Assembly (NCBI RefSeq): GCF_901538355.1 | Contig: NZ_LR593887.1 | Location: 1,526,920-1,590,919, forward strand | From: Tuwongella immobilis | Lineage (GTDB): Bacteria > Planctomycetota > Planctomycetia > Gemmatales > Gemmataceae | Direction of reading: 5' to 3' | Length of the DNA stretch: 64,000 nucleotides | Shown: positions 38,202 to 46,753 of the stretch, piece after piece | How the letters are laid out: every line of letters starts with the position of its first letter | Position numbering within the stretch: the first letter of the stretch is position 1 | Notes under the pieces: generated by a model | Told to the model about the DNA's origin: nothing | What the model saw: only the letters and a program-made list of their open reading frames with translations | Database searches by the model: none | Translations under genes and position numbers: made by a program

Positions 38202-39149
38202 GGGCTTCTGTTCCGCGGGAGGCTCGATGTTCTGGACCCTCCTACCAGCGACCACCTTGGCGAAACGCTGCAGCCCAGCGACTTGGTTTACTCGCGCGAT
38301 GAACACGATCCGCACGCTCCGATCGAAGCCCGCGTCATCGAGGAGATCTTCACGCGCTACACCCGCGTGCTGCACCTTACCGTCGCCGGCGAGACCATCC
38401 GCACCACCGGCGAGCACTCCTTCTGGAGCGACCGCAGCGAGCGAGGTATCGGCTGGGCCAAAGCGAGCGAACTCGTCGCCGGTGATCGACTGCTCGCAGC
38501 AAGTGGCGAATGGCTCACCATCGACGCAGCCGAAGAACCCGCCGATGATGAGGTCGTCTACAACTGCCGAGTCGCGGAGTGGCACACCTACTTCGTCGGC
38601 GATGACGCCTGGGGCTGGGCCGTCTGGGCGCATAATGCGTATGTGAGTCTGACAGAAGAATCCCAGCAATTTGTTCTTCGCTATTCCGAAACAGCGGAGA
38701 TTTTGCGGGAAAGAAATTCTGCGGTCCTTCCATTTCACAACAAACAAGCAGCGATTGACTTTGCCGAAAAATGGGGTCATGAAATCGTATCACGACCAGG
38801 CTGGTTAAATCCCGGGAATTCTCCAACCTCCTTATCCTTAGATTGTTCCACATGGGCTAAGAAATCTGTAGAGTGTGATGGTGGGGCCGTTTGGCACTTA
38901 AAGCCGAAGCCAGGTGGCCTTGAGCGCGTTCTTCACAAATTGCCTGGGGAAAATCCCTATGTCTTTAACTATGCCTATCATAGCGTAGCAATTCGAGGTA
39001 GCCTCCTTTTTGATGAGTTACATCCAAATGGTATTGATGTGAACGAATGGTTGACTCTATACAAATCTCTTAATGAATGGACAGATCAAGAGTTTTTGGC
39101 TTACTATGACTTTGATCAACAACCTGCTCCCGGGACACTATCCAAATGA
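38202..39149 (+). CDS. Toxin cassette B: HINT remnant with papain-like payload
   Basis: The frame is open for about 315 codons. From ETLQPSDLVYSRDEHD onward it matches the HINT modules of cassettes C and D, with TTGEHSFWSDR, GIGWAKASELVAGDRLL and ending VWAHN, the cleavage point. Upstream, the HINT start with the nucleophile Cys (GCFAAGT in cassette D) is scrambled by small indels, so autocleavage is doubtful and no start codon has a good site. After VWAHN comes a 175-residue payload with LSLDCSTWAKKS, then NYAYHSVAIRGSLLFDELHP; this Cys...His...Asp order resembles papain-fold toxins (inference). The stop overlaps the next gene by 4 bases. Only the payload with an unknown internal start might be expressed. 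Confidence 0.6.
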   Translation, partial: GLLFRGRLDVLDPPTSDHLGETLQPSDLVYSRDEHDPHAPIEARVIEEIFTRYTRVLHLTVAGETIRTTGEHSFWSDRSERGIGWAKASELVAGDRLLAASGEWLTIDAAEEPADDEVVYNCRVAEWHTYFVGDDAWGWAVWAHNAYVSLTEESQQFVLRYSETAEILRERNSAVLPFHNKQAAIDFAEKWGHEIVSRPGWLNPGNSPTSLSLDCSTWAKKSVECDGGAVWHLKPKPGGLERVLHKLPGENPYVFNYAYHSVAIRGSLLFDELHPNGIDVNEWLTLYKSLNEWTDQEFLAYYDFDQQPAPGTLSK

Positions 39150-39535
39150 ATGCGGAAAAAATAGTTCGTAACATTCAGCAGTACGTCGAGCACCTTTATC
39201 AAAAGTTAGCAACACGCCCTACTCATGTTGGTTTAGACCAGCGGTTAGGACCGTTAATTCTGGTTTTAGAGGTGATCGTTGACATTCTCGAAGATGACTG
39301 CTCAAGAGCAAATAGCTATGATACGTTCCTTCAACATCTCGGGTATGGAATGCATCGGTTCGACTCAAAATTCGACGCAGTTAATCAGTGCCTGATTGTC
39401 TATCAGTCTCGTGAGATACCGGAATCTCAAGATTCATCTGAACTAAGAGAACTCTACTTGAAAGAGTTCAAAGACTGTTGGATACGGTATCTGGAGTGGA
39501 GAAAGCAAAAAATGATGGATGCGAAGGCAGATTAG
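39146..39535 (+). CDS. Candidate immunity protein for cassette B
   Basis: 129 aa, all-helical, no signal peptide, starts MNAEKIVRNIQQYVEHLYQKL. Its ATG overlaps the toxin stop (ATGA), the classic toxin-immunity arrangement, so it should neutralise the cassette B payload in the cytoplasm. No named family is recognised. AT-rich compared with the chromosome. Its TAG stop is also the first bases of a decayed copy of the 96-bp palindrome. Confidence 0.7.
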   Translation: MNAEKIVRNIQQYVEHLYQKLATRPTHVGLDQRLGPLILVLEVIVDILEDDCSRANSYDTFLQHLGYGMHRFDSKFDAVNQCLIVYQSREIPESQDSSELRELYLKEFKDCWIRYLEWRKQKMMDAKAD

Positions 39536-39640
39536 TGGACTGACAACATCGAGTTGCTGGGTAGAGTCGGCGGAGTTTGATTCTGGCGTCTGCGGTGGTG
39601 AATCGCCGATCTACCCTCGCACTTTGATCGTTCCGTTCGT
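39533..39640 (+). repeat. Degenerate copy of the 96-bp palindromic element
   Basis: The left arm reads TAGTGGACTGACAACATCGA, clearly like the TAGTGGACCAACAACGTCGA of the intact copies, and continues GTTGCTGGG. The right arm is decayed; CCCTCGCACTTTGATCGTT near 39613 may be what remains. It lies between the cassette B immunity gene and the cassette C HINT fragment. The right boundary is a guess. Confidence 0.45.
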
Positions 39641-39699
39641 TCTGCCAGGCATCCAGCTCTGCCGCCAGCTTCTCGGACGAGTCGATCCGCCGATCCAGG

Positions 39700-40566
39700 C
39701 ACTGTCTCGTCGAGTCGCTGCAGCCTGGCGACTTGGTCTACTCGCGCGATGAACACGATCCGCACGCCCCGATCGAAGCCCGCGTCATCGAGGAGATCTT
39801 CACGCGCTACACCCGCGTGCTGCACCTTACCGTCGCCGGCGAGACGATCCGCACCACCGGCGAGCATCCCTTCTGGAGCGACCGCAGCGACCGCAGCGAG
39901 CGAGTCGGCGGCTGAGCCAAGGCAAGCGAACTCGTCGCCGGCGATCGACTGCTCGCAGCAAGCGGCGAATGGCTCACCATCGACGCAGCCGAAGAAACCG
40001 CCGATGATGAGGTCGTCTACAACTGCCGAGTCGCGGAGTGGCACACCTATTTCGTCGGCGATGACGCCTGCGGCTGGGCCGTCTGGGCGCATAACAGCTA
40101 TCTCCAGGAAGTTGTCCGTCGTCTTCAACAGGAGGGCAAGATCGCGGCAGACGGCAAGATCCCTTACCTAGACCATCTCACGAATACGATCAAGTATGCC
40201 GAGCGTACTGCGTTATCCGGTGATCATGTGCTGCCTCAGTCAGCATTCAAGGATGCGATCAAGCGATTCCGAGATGCGGGTCACACCCTGAGTGCAGAGA
40301 ATGAACGACTTCTGCTGACGGCACTTCAGGATAGCCCAGACAATTTGCGGGCCGCCGCCAGAAAGTTCGATAATGAGATAAAGCAAAACTTCAACGCGGC
40401 AGAAACTCGGGCAGAGGCAGCAAGAAGAGGAGTCCCTGTCAGCGAAGGATATATCAAGGGCATAGAGTCTATACAGCGCAAAATCGCGCGTGAGGCCAAC
40501 GAGTTTCTGAACGGCCTCATTCCGGGCAATACCGCGCCGACCGATTTCTTCCCTAAGTTCAGCTAG
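39700..40566 (+). pseudogene. Toxin cassette C: HINT fragment with HNH-like payload, interrupted by TGA
   Basis: HINT homology begins at about 39713 (LQPGDLVYSRDEHD) without the N-terminal Cys region. The frame runs to a TGA at 39913-39915, where cassette B has TGG (Trp) in GIGWAKASEL, then continues in the same frame through ASELVAGDRLLAASGEW and VAEWHTYFVGDDACGW to VWAHN and a 155-residue payload ending at 40566. The payload has GDHVLPQSAFKDAI, later DSPDNLRAAARKFDNEIKQ; a DH...N...N/K order like HNH-type nucleases (inference). Part of the payload could start at an internal codon near 40228. The next gene is an ankyrin-SUKH protein, a typical immunity partner of nuclease toxins. Confidence 0.65.
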
Positions 40567-40649
40567 TCTCATGATCTTGGCGTGCGCTCACTCGCAACTG
40601 GTCTCGCATAATGTCCAGATGCGAGACGCATTTGAAGGTAGAGGTACTG

Positions 40650-41783
40650 ATGAGTGACAAGAATCCCCTCTACGCTGCAATCATGGAAGGGCGTATAGAC
40701 GAGGTACTCGTCATACTTTCCACTGGCGTTAGTCCTGACGCGGCCCTAACGCCGGATGGCAAGACGCCACTCATGTGTGCCGCCGAATTCGGACAGGTTG
40801 AGGCTGCTGCTGCAATAGTGAAATCTGGTGCTGACGTAAATCGCCTGAGTGTGGCTGGCCTTTCGGCCCTCTGTGAAGCGGGCCGGAATGGGTCTGACGA
40901 AGCTATAGAAATCATCCGGATGCTGATAAATGCTGGAGCCGATGTCGAAGGCGGAGGGCCATCCAGTCCGCTGATGTGTGCGTCTGCGGATTCCGTCGCA
41001 GGGATGGAGGTGCTTCTCGACGCAAATGCCAACCCCAACGCCATTCGCCCCAAGCGGGGTACCCCTCTCCATGTCTGCACTGAATATAACAACTACTTGG
41101 GTGTCAGGCTACTCTTGGCTCATGGAGCAGACTCATCCATCCGGAATTCATCTACCGGTCAAACGGCTCTAGAAGAAGCCCGGCAGAGACGGCGTTTCGT
41201 AATCTCTGCCCTGTTGGAGGACAAGCCGTTACCTGTACTCAGCCGGCAACAGATATTGGAACGCCTTGAGAGCCTGGCGGCGAATCCAGAATATAACCTG
41301 CGGAGTGGGGCGGCTGATTCGCTGATCTCTGAGTCCGTTGAAGTGATGGATATTGACGGCACGCATCTACTATTCGATATGTACCGTCATGCCAACGGAC
41401 AGGAACTCTCAGCCAGCCTCCCCCTGATCCCCGCTTCGGACGAACAGCCGAACCGGGAGTGGCTGCTACTGCCACTTGAAGAGGTGGTCATTCGCTGGAG
41501 AGAGCTAACTGAAGCTCTTGACAATGGAGCATTCCTTGGTCAACGGAACCTTAAACACGACCCAGGCATAACTAGGGCGTGGTGGAATCGAAAGTGGATT
41601 CCCTTCCTGACCGACGAATCCGGCGGCTACATCTGCCTCGACTTGGTCCCGACTAGCAGGGGGACAGCCGGTCAGATAATTCTCTTTGAACACGACAGCC
41701 CGGCTCGACGATTGCTGTCAAACGACTTGCAACAGTTCTTGTCGATATCAAGCGATGCTGGCAGAGATATAAGTATAATATGA
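40650..41783 (+). CDS. Ankyrin-repeat/SUKH (SMI1-KNR4) fusion, candidate immunity protein
   Basis: 377 aa from the ATG at 40650 (GAGGT 5 bases upstream). Residues about 5-200 are ankyrin repeats (DGKTPLMCAAEFGQVEAAA, KRGTPLHVCTEYNNYLGV, STGQTALEEARQRRR). The C-terminal half is a SMI1/KNR4 domain: LLLPLEEVVIRWRELTEAL, then AWWNRKWIPFLTDESGGYIC, LDLVPTSRGTAGQIILFEHD, and a final amphipathic helix. SUKH proteins are the commonest immunity proteins of bacterial polymorphic toxins, often with nuclease partners, matching the HNH-like payload 84 bp upstream. Both domain types occur as immunity modules; their fusion in one protein is less usual. No frameshift. Confidence 0.85.
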   Translation: MSDKNPLYAAIMEGRIDEVLVILSTGVSPDAALTPDGKTPLMCAAEFGQVEAAAAIVKSGADVNRLSVAGLSALCEAGRNGSDEAIEIIRMLINAGADVEGGGPSSPLMCASADSVAGMEVLLDANANPNAIRPKRGTPLHVCTEYNNYLGVRLLLAHGADSSIRNSSTGQTALEEARQRRRFVISALLEDKPLPVLSRQQILERLESLAANPEYNLRSGAADSLISESVEVMDIDGTHLLFDMYRHANGQELSASLPLIPASDEQPNREWLLLPLEEVVIRWRELTEALDNGAFLGQRNLKHDPGITRAWWNRKWIPFLTDESGGYICLDLVPTSRGTAGQIILFEHDSPARRLLSNDLQQFLSISSDAGRDISII

Positions 41784-42046
41784 CATTCTGCTGTGTCTCA
41801 GCGCTGCAATCATGTAGATGTGCGGCGTTTTGCATTGGGGTCGGTCATGCTGCTTGGCCCTGGCCCCGCCGGGATTTTCTGCTTCCGCCGCCGGCAAACT
41901 TGGAACTTGGTGGGCGTCTTCCAGCACCTCGTCCTGGCCGTCCTTGATGCCCACGCCGACGCCGTTCTCGATCTTGCAGAACCTGGGCGACAAGAACCGC
42001 GCGAAAACAATTCGGGTGCAAAAAGGTCTGGCGGGCCAGGGACTCC
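41784..42046. other. Non-coding spacer with no assignable gene
   Basis: About 260 bp between the ankyrin-SUKH gene and a minus-strand gene fragment. Minus-strand frames here are open but low in conserved sequence and overlap each other; none has a ribosome binding site or recognisable motif. It may be the decayed downstream flank of the inserted sigma-like fragment. Confidence 0.4.
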
Positions 42047-42136
42047 TCACCCTTGCGTTCCCTTTCTTTCTTGGGACTCCAGCCGCCCCATCAGAAGGCC
42101 GGCAGCCACCACCACGGTGACGATCAACCGGACCAT
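42047..42136 (-). CDS. Possible tiny membrane peptide
   Basis: 29 codons, MVRLIVTVVVAAGLLMG then RLESQERKGTQG: one hydrophobic helix and a charged tail. Its start overlaps the end of the sigma-like fragment by 13 bases, as if translationally coupled. Weak evidence; may be chance. Confidence 0.25.
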   Translation of the reverse strand: MVRLIVTVVVAAGLLMGRLESQERKGTQG

Positions 42137-42747
42137 TCCTCCACTCTCCGGGCCGGGGATAATAACCGCTCCATCGCCCGCACGAACTCGTCGTCGTGCT
42201 GCTGACGGGCGAACTCCATGGCGGCTTCCCGTACACGGCGGACCAGACGCCGCACTGCCCAGGCGTTGACGCCGACGCCCTGGTCGCCCGCTAGTTGACG
42301 CAGGGAGACGCCGTCGAGCCGGCGATCCAGAAGCCGGACGGCATCTCCTCCTACCTCACGCCGCAGGTAGGCCCGGAACGCCACCAGCACCTCGTCGTCG
42401 TCATCGTGGTGCAGCCGGCTGGGGACCACACCGGCCACGATCTCGGCGTCCTAGCCGCTGCCGATGGCCCTGAAGGGTTCCTGCCGCCGGAGGGTGCGGA
42501 CGACGTTCCTGACGGCGTTCTGCACCGCCACCCGGAACCGGCCCTCCATCGGGCCGTTGGCGGCGGGGTCGTAACCGGCGAACAGTTGGCCGGGCCGGAC
42601 GAGCAGGTGGACGACCACGTCGTGGGCGGCTTCCTCCCGCTCGCCCTGGTCCGTGATCCCGCCGTTCCGCAGTGCGGCCAGGATGTAGCCGACGAAGTCG
42701 AACTCCCGCATGCGGTCGAGGCTGGCCCGGCGGTCGGGGTCGGGTGC
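42124..42747 (-). pseudogene. Truncated sigma-factor-like gene with an in-frame TAG
   Basis: One minus-strand frame runs from the junction at about 42747 to a TGA at 42124, interrupted by a single TAG at about 42451. Before the stop: MREFDFVGYILAALRNGG, REEAAHDVVVHLLVRPG and FRVAVQNAVRNVVRTLRR, like sigma region 2. After it: VLVAFRAYLRREVGG, LAGDQGVGVNAWAVRRLVRRVREAA, a helix-turn-helix like region 4. The 5' end is cut off where the toxin fragment begins (upstream codons APDPDRRASLDR are still readable). GC is far above the flanking cassette genes, so this is a foreign fragment dropped into the island. Confidence 0.55.
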
Positions 42748-43112
42748 GTCATCTGTACGGCGGCGTGACGCGCATCGCTGAGGTCGTGCCGAAACTGAAC
42801 GAGGAGCCAGGCGTAGAGATCGACTTTCAGACCAGCTCGCACCTGTTCGAGGTTGGCATCAGTTTTCACGGTAAACTGAACCAACTGATCCGATTATGCA
42901 TCACTGCTCGCATGCGAGGGCAGAAGGTGATTGGCATCCATCAGGAGGATAACCCAGGCCGCTTCCGCGGACTCACCAATGACATCAACGCTAGGCGGTT
43001 CAATAGCTCCGATGTGGTGAGCCTCATGCAAACACTGGTAGCTAACCCTACGCAGTACATTGACGACACGCCTTTATTAGACTACTTCGATGGCTTCAGG
43101 AGGGTGCTATAA
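42748..43112 (+). pseudogene. Truncated toxin domain (family T, copy 1)
   Basis: The last 119 codons of a toxin whose fuller copy is at 47791-48360, about 95% identical in DNA over the shared part. It begins abruptly at LYGGVTRIAEVVPKLNEE right at the edge of the sigma-like fragment, so its HINT and N-terminal half were lost. It has EIDFQTSSHLFEVGISFHGK then LCITARMRGQKVIGIH. The ID...E-x-G pattern after an Ile-Asp strand resembles restriction-endonuclease-fold nucleases (inference). Its TAA stop overlaps the start of the immunity gene by one base. No start codon; probably silent. Confidence 0.7.
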
Positions 43113-43822
43113 TGGACCCCTACTTTCTGCTTCTCCAACCCGCCCCCGGCCGGAGGCTCGACTTGATCGCCGGTCTCAAAGCTTGGCTCGCAGAGAAGGG
43201 CGATTTTCTCTATCCGACCGCGTACCGGCTCGACGAGTGGGATCCGACCGATTCGATGGACGCTCCATTCGGCACAATTGGCGACCACCTGAAGTTTGAC
43301 ACTGCGGACCCGGATTCGCTGGCGGCCTTCATCAATGGCAAGTGTGCGAAGGTACACCTTTATGCGCCGTTCTACACTCCGAGCATCGAAGTATACTATT
43401 ACCCGTATGCCCCGATCGACCCGCTGATCGAGTGGGTCTACCACTACCCGCACCGCTGGGGGCTGGGTGAGGGGGGGCTGACCGCCGCGTACCGTGCCTT
43501 CTTCGCGTTCGCCCACGCTGCTGGGGCGGCATATGTGCTCACCAGTCATGCCTATGGTTACGACCGGATGAGTCAGCAGTTTGTGCAAGATCAGGGGCAG
43601 TTCTGTTTCGCGCTGGATGCGATGCGGGCGGAGCGAGGCCATTCCATGTTGGCGCTGGACATCAACATTGCGCTGGGGGCCAAACTTCCGCGGGATACCC
43701 CGACGCTCTGCAGGGAATCGATGCCTTCCGGCTACACCCGACACTGGCTGAGCGGACATAGCCCACCTGGGCTGAGCGACGATTGGCCAAGGCTGAAGCG
43801 CCCCGGTCCTCGACCTCTTTAG
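43112..43822 (+). CDS. Immunity-like protein (family T partner, copy 1)
   Basis: 236 aa, start at the ATG overlapping the toxin stop (TAATG), with AGGAGG 8 bases upstream. It begins MDPYFLLLQPAPGRRLDLIAG and has YTPSIEVYYYPYAPIDPLI and HRWGLGEGGLTAAYRAFFAFAHA. Its last 145 residues are almost identical to the copy at 48360-49070, while the first 85 differ by about a third. A more distant homologue follows cassette D (45146-45790). No known family. Intact although its toxin is truncated, consistent with protection against siblings. Confidence 0.75.
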   Translation: MDPYFLLLQPAPGRRLDLIAGLKAWLAEKGDFLYPTAYRLDEWDPTDSMDAPFGTIGDHLKFDTADPDSLAAFINGKCAKVHLYAPFYTPSIEVYYYPYAPIDPLIEWVYHYPHRWGLGEGGLTAAYRAFFAFAHAAGAAYVLTSHAYGYDRMSQQFVQDQGQFCFALDAMRAERGHSMLALDINIALGAKLPRDTPTLCRESMPSGYTRHWLSGHSPPGLSDDWPRLKRPGPRPL

Positions 43823-43927
43823 CCCTGGCGGAGTTGGGCACCATCGGGTGGGCCGGCCCCTCGCACGCATCCTGAGCGCAGCCCCAGGGGAGTGTCGAGC
43901 AGCGAAGCATAGAAGCCAGCAAGCGCG

Positions 43928-45149
43928 TTGAACAAGCGAGTGGGGCAACAACCGCAGGTGGGCGATCTGAAGTTGCAGGTGACGCTCCAGAAGGATGTGC
44001 TGAGGCTGGAAGAAGCGGCGCAATCGCATATCGCGAACAACGCCTGCACGTTGCTGGGACAAGGCTGCTTCGCCGCTGGCACCAAGCTCTGGACGCCCGA
44101 TGGCTACCGCACCGTCGAAACGCTGCAGCCCGGCGACTTGGTTTACTCGCGCGATGAACACGATCCGCACGCTCCGATCGAAGCCCGCGTCATCGAGGAG
44201 ATCTTCACTCGCTACACCCGCGTGCTGCACCTCACCGTCGCCGGCGAGACGATCCGCACCACCGGCGAGCACCCCTTCTGGAGCGACCGCAGCGACCGCA
44301 GCGAGCGAGTCGGCGGCTGAGCCAAGGCAAGCGAACTCGTCGCCGGTGATCGACTGCTCGCAGCAAGCGGCGAATGGCTCACCATCGACGCTGCCGAAGA
44401 AACCGCCGATGATGAGGTCTTCTACAATTGCCGAGTCGCAGAGTGGCACACCTACTTCGTTGGCGACGACGGCTGGGGCTGGGCCGTCTGGGCGCATAAT
44501 GAGTACATTGTGCGTCACCTCAAGCAAGGATCGCGTCCAAAAGGGATTATCTTCCAGGACGGAAACTGGGTTGTTCTCAAGAACCAGCCGAATACGCCTA
44601 CTTTTGATGGCTTGTTCGATCGTGATATTCGATCCGCGCCCGGACTAGGTATTTTTATCTATCCTACTTTAGCGACGGCTATCAAAGGATGTCAAGATCA
44701 ACAGACGGCTGAGCAAAAGGCTCTTCGTGGCCAAGAGGATGGCGACAGATACGAACGTAAACTTCGTGCTCGGACTACTGGGGTAAGCAGATTCGCAGAA
44801 ATGGTTCCCAGGATCAGCGACTTTGAAGCCGCGGCAGAAATTGACTTCGAGACATCAGAGTTTCTGTTTGAGTGCGGCACAAGTTTCGCCGGCAAGGATG
44901 CTCAATTGAAGCGGTTATGCGTTATCGCCCGGTTAAGTGGCAAGATGGTGATAGGGCTTCATCGAATCTCCGATCCAACAGATCTACCTCGACTTGCTAG
45001 TTACAAACAAGCTCTTGATAACACAACATTTTGGTCTGGCAATTGGGGTCCACTTCACTCTCCTGCGATCGCTCGTGCCGAACCCTGATCAGTACTTTGA
45101 CGACAAACCGCTTTCCGCATACTTTCTACGTTTCGAGTACAGAGCATGA
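43928..45149 (+). pseudogene. Toxin cassette D: most complete HINT module with family T payload, twice broken
   Basis: Reads LRLEEAAQSHIANNACTLLG, then a full HINT domain: nucleophile segment GQGCFAAGTKLWTPDGYRTV, GDLVYSRDEHDPHAPIEARV, TTGEHPFWSDRSDR, then TGA at 44318-44320 at the same Trp position as in cassette C, continuing in frame through ASELVAGDRLL to GWGWAVWAHN. The payload (NEYIVRHLKQGSRPKG, RFAEMVPRISDFEAAAEIDF, FLFECGTSFAGKDAQLKRLC) is homologous to the family T toxins. Near 45025 a one-base shift occurs: the true end LVPNPDQYFDDKPLSAYF lies in the +1 frame and stops at 45147-45149, overlapping the immunity ATG. As written the frame ends at 45088. Confidence 0.7.
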
Positions 45150-45790
45150 GCGATAGCTGTATCACAATCTACTACCCAATGCCTGGTCGTCAACTCGATC
45201 TTGAAGCTGGTATTCAAGCTTGGATGTCTTGGGGGGGGCGCCTCGCTTCAGAATTTGCATACGAGCTTGCACCACTTGATCCAGAGACACACTTGGAGCC
45301 TGAGCGTGTTCGACTCCACCGGCTTGATCTTCGTAAAATAAGTCCATTGCGATTGTTGGCAGAGCGTTATTCTTTGGCTTTGACAATCAAGTCATTACAT
45401 TGCTCGATGGACACTTTTTTGATCAGCTATCACCTACATCAATCGGAAGCTCACATCAGTTGGGTGTGCGACCCTGTGTTCTGCTGTGAAGAAAATGCTG
45501 TCCAGTGGAATCTCGAGAGACTATCGTTTGCCAAAGGAGCAAACGCGCCTTACATCGTCAGTACATTTGGTGTCGGTTTCGACAAGCTACGAACGCGGTT
45601 TATTGCCGAGGGTGATGGGTATCGATTGCAACTTGCCAAGCGAGATAACTGGTATCGTAATCAGATCAAATCTATTGATGTTTGCGAGGAAATCGGCGGA
45701 TTGCAGCCACAGGGAACGACGGATCGTTCGCTATATGGGCTGCCGCTAGGGTATGTTCGGTATACTGTCAATCCTATGAGGCCTCCTTGA
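45146..45790 (+). CDS. Immunity-like protein (family T partner, divergent copy)
   Basis: 214 aa; the ATG overlaps the shifted toxin stop (ATGA). It aligns with the 43112 and 48360 proteins: MSDSCITIYYPMPGRQLDLEAGIQAWM (here given as MSDSCITIYYPMPGRQ and LDLEAGIQAW) matches MDPYFLLLQPAPGRRLDLIAG, and GANAPYIVSTFGVGFDKL matches GAAYVLTSHAYGYDRM. Identity is low, so it probably serves the divergent cassette D payload. Clearly AT-richer than the chromosome. The 96-bp palindrome begins 18 bp after its stop. Confidence 0.75.
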   Translation: MSDSCITIYYPMPGRQLDLEAGIQAWMSWGGRLASEFAYELAPLDPETHLEPERVRLHRLDLRKISPLRLLAERYSLALTIKSLHCSMDTFLISYHLHQSEAHISWVCDPVFCCEENAVQWNLERLSFAKGANAPYIVSTFGVGFDKLRTRFIAEGDGYRLQLAKRDNWYRNQIKSIDVCEEIGGLQPQGTTDRSLYGLPLGYVRYTVNPMRPP

Positions 45791-45807
45791 GGAGGTGAGC
45801 GGTTAGG

Positions 45808-45903
45808 TAGTGGATCAACCATGTCGATTTGCAGGGCTACTCTTCTGCCCCAGCCGAAAAATTACTTCGATATACCCCGCAATTCGACGTTTTCGGTCCA
45901 GTA
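45808..45903 (-). repeat. 96-bp palindromic element, copy 1 (inverted orientation)
   Basis: Starts TAGTGGATCAACCATGTCGA and ends TCGACGTTTTCGGTCCAGTA. Reverse-complemented it aligns with copies 2 and 3 over all 96 bp at roughly 80%. The outer 29 bases of each end pair with about six mismatches, so it can fold into a long hairpin with a loop of about 38. It lies between the cassette D immunity gene and the orphan gene at 45971. Confidence 0.8.
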
Positions 45904-45970
45904 GTTTTGTCGAGATTCGACTGGAATCTCAGTCAGACTGATCCAGTTGCTAATATCGGAGAGCAGGAAA

Positions 45971-46609
45971 ATGGACCCGGTGACTTTTGAGATGGTCGGT
46001 GGGCCACTCACCCGGCTGCGTGCCGACCGGGGCTGTTTATGGCTCGCCAGCCACGTTTGTGAGCCTCCTCGATTCGCGTCTTATAAACTAGGGGATTTGT
46101 GCTTGGAATATGGAAAGCTGATTTCGTTAACCGCGAACTGGGGTGAGCAACTGGCCCATGAGGTCATGTTGGGGCGTGCAATTGAGTTTACAGTGAGGGT
46201 GAATAATCTGGAGCACACATTTGAGATTGGCTCCAGCGGGTCGTGGCTGCCTTGGATTGGGGTTTCTCGCCTTCGAGGCTATGATTCTTTGGACATCGTG
46301 AAACGCAGTCAAGTTCAGCAGTGGTTGCTCGAGTTTGCTCGTGCTGCGGATGTCTCATGTATTGTTGAGTCCACCTGTTTGTTTTTGCAAGAAAGTAAGT
46401 GGGCGGTGTGGGATCAGGGAGTACTCCATGTGTTCACAGCACCGGGGAAAGAGGAATGGACGTCGTTGCGGCGGATTTATGTTCACGATGGTTTAGGTGC
46501 CGATGTGCGAGGACATGAGGTTAATTTCGTGGGTCATCAGGCACGGTTTGGATACAGGGAGTACGAGTTTCCGTTTGGTCCTGAACTCAACTCGTGGGGT
46601 GATCGTTAG
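45971..46609 (+). CDS. Orphan immunity-like protein
   Basis: 212 aa from the ATG at 45971 (GGAG 9 bases upstream). MDPVTFEMVGGPLTRLRADR, then WLPWIGVSRLRGYDSLDIVK and a C-terminal SLRRIYVHDGLGADVRGHEV. Mixed alpha/beta, no signal peptide, no recognised domain. It stands between two copies of the 96-bp palindrome with no toxin left beside it. Placement and AT-rich composition suggest an immunity gene that outlived its toxin; this is inference only. Confidence 0.6.
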   Translation: MDPVTFEMVGGPLTRLRADRGCLWLASHVCEPPRFASYKLGDLCLEYGKLISLTANWGEQLAHEVMLGRAIEFTVRVNNLEHTFEIGSSGSWLPWIGVSRLRGYDSLDIVKRSQVQQWLLEFARAADVSCIVESTCLFLQESKWAVWDQGVLHVFTAPGKEEWTSLRRIYVHDGLGADVRGHEVNFVGHQARFGYREYEFPFGPELNSWGDR

Positions 46610-46657
46610 GGTTTAGCCGTAACAGTGGTGGTAGAAGGGCTGCAAGATGCAGTAAAG

Positions 46658-46753
46658 TAGTGGACCAACAACGTCGAATTGCGGGGGATAGCGAAGTATA
46701 TTTCAGTCTACAGCAGAAGCGTAGCCCTGCAAATCGACATCGTTAATCCACTA
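46658..46753 (+). repeat. 96-bp palindromic element, copy 2
   Basis: Starts TAGTGGACCAACAACGTCGA and ends CATCGTTAATCCACTA. Left arm TAGTGGA..AAC..GTCGA.TTGC.GGG pairs with the complement of the right arm over 29 bases. It lies 48 bp after the orphan gene and directly before a toxin stump. The inner part reads GCAGAAGCGTAGCCCTGCAA. Confidence 0.85.

Noticed and set aside
42047-43927. Transposase or integrase remnant near the sigma-like fragment
   Set aside because: I searched both strands by eye for DDE or tyrosine-recombinase motifs and terminal repeats and found none that can be defended.
39913-44320. Shared TGA as selenocysteine or a reassigned codon
   Set aside because: The position is Trp in the intact copy, no hairpin typical of a selenocysteine element was seen, and TGA is used as a normal stop by many genes here.
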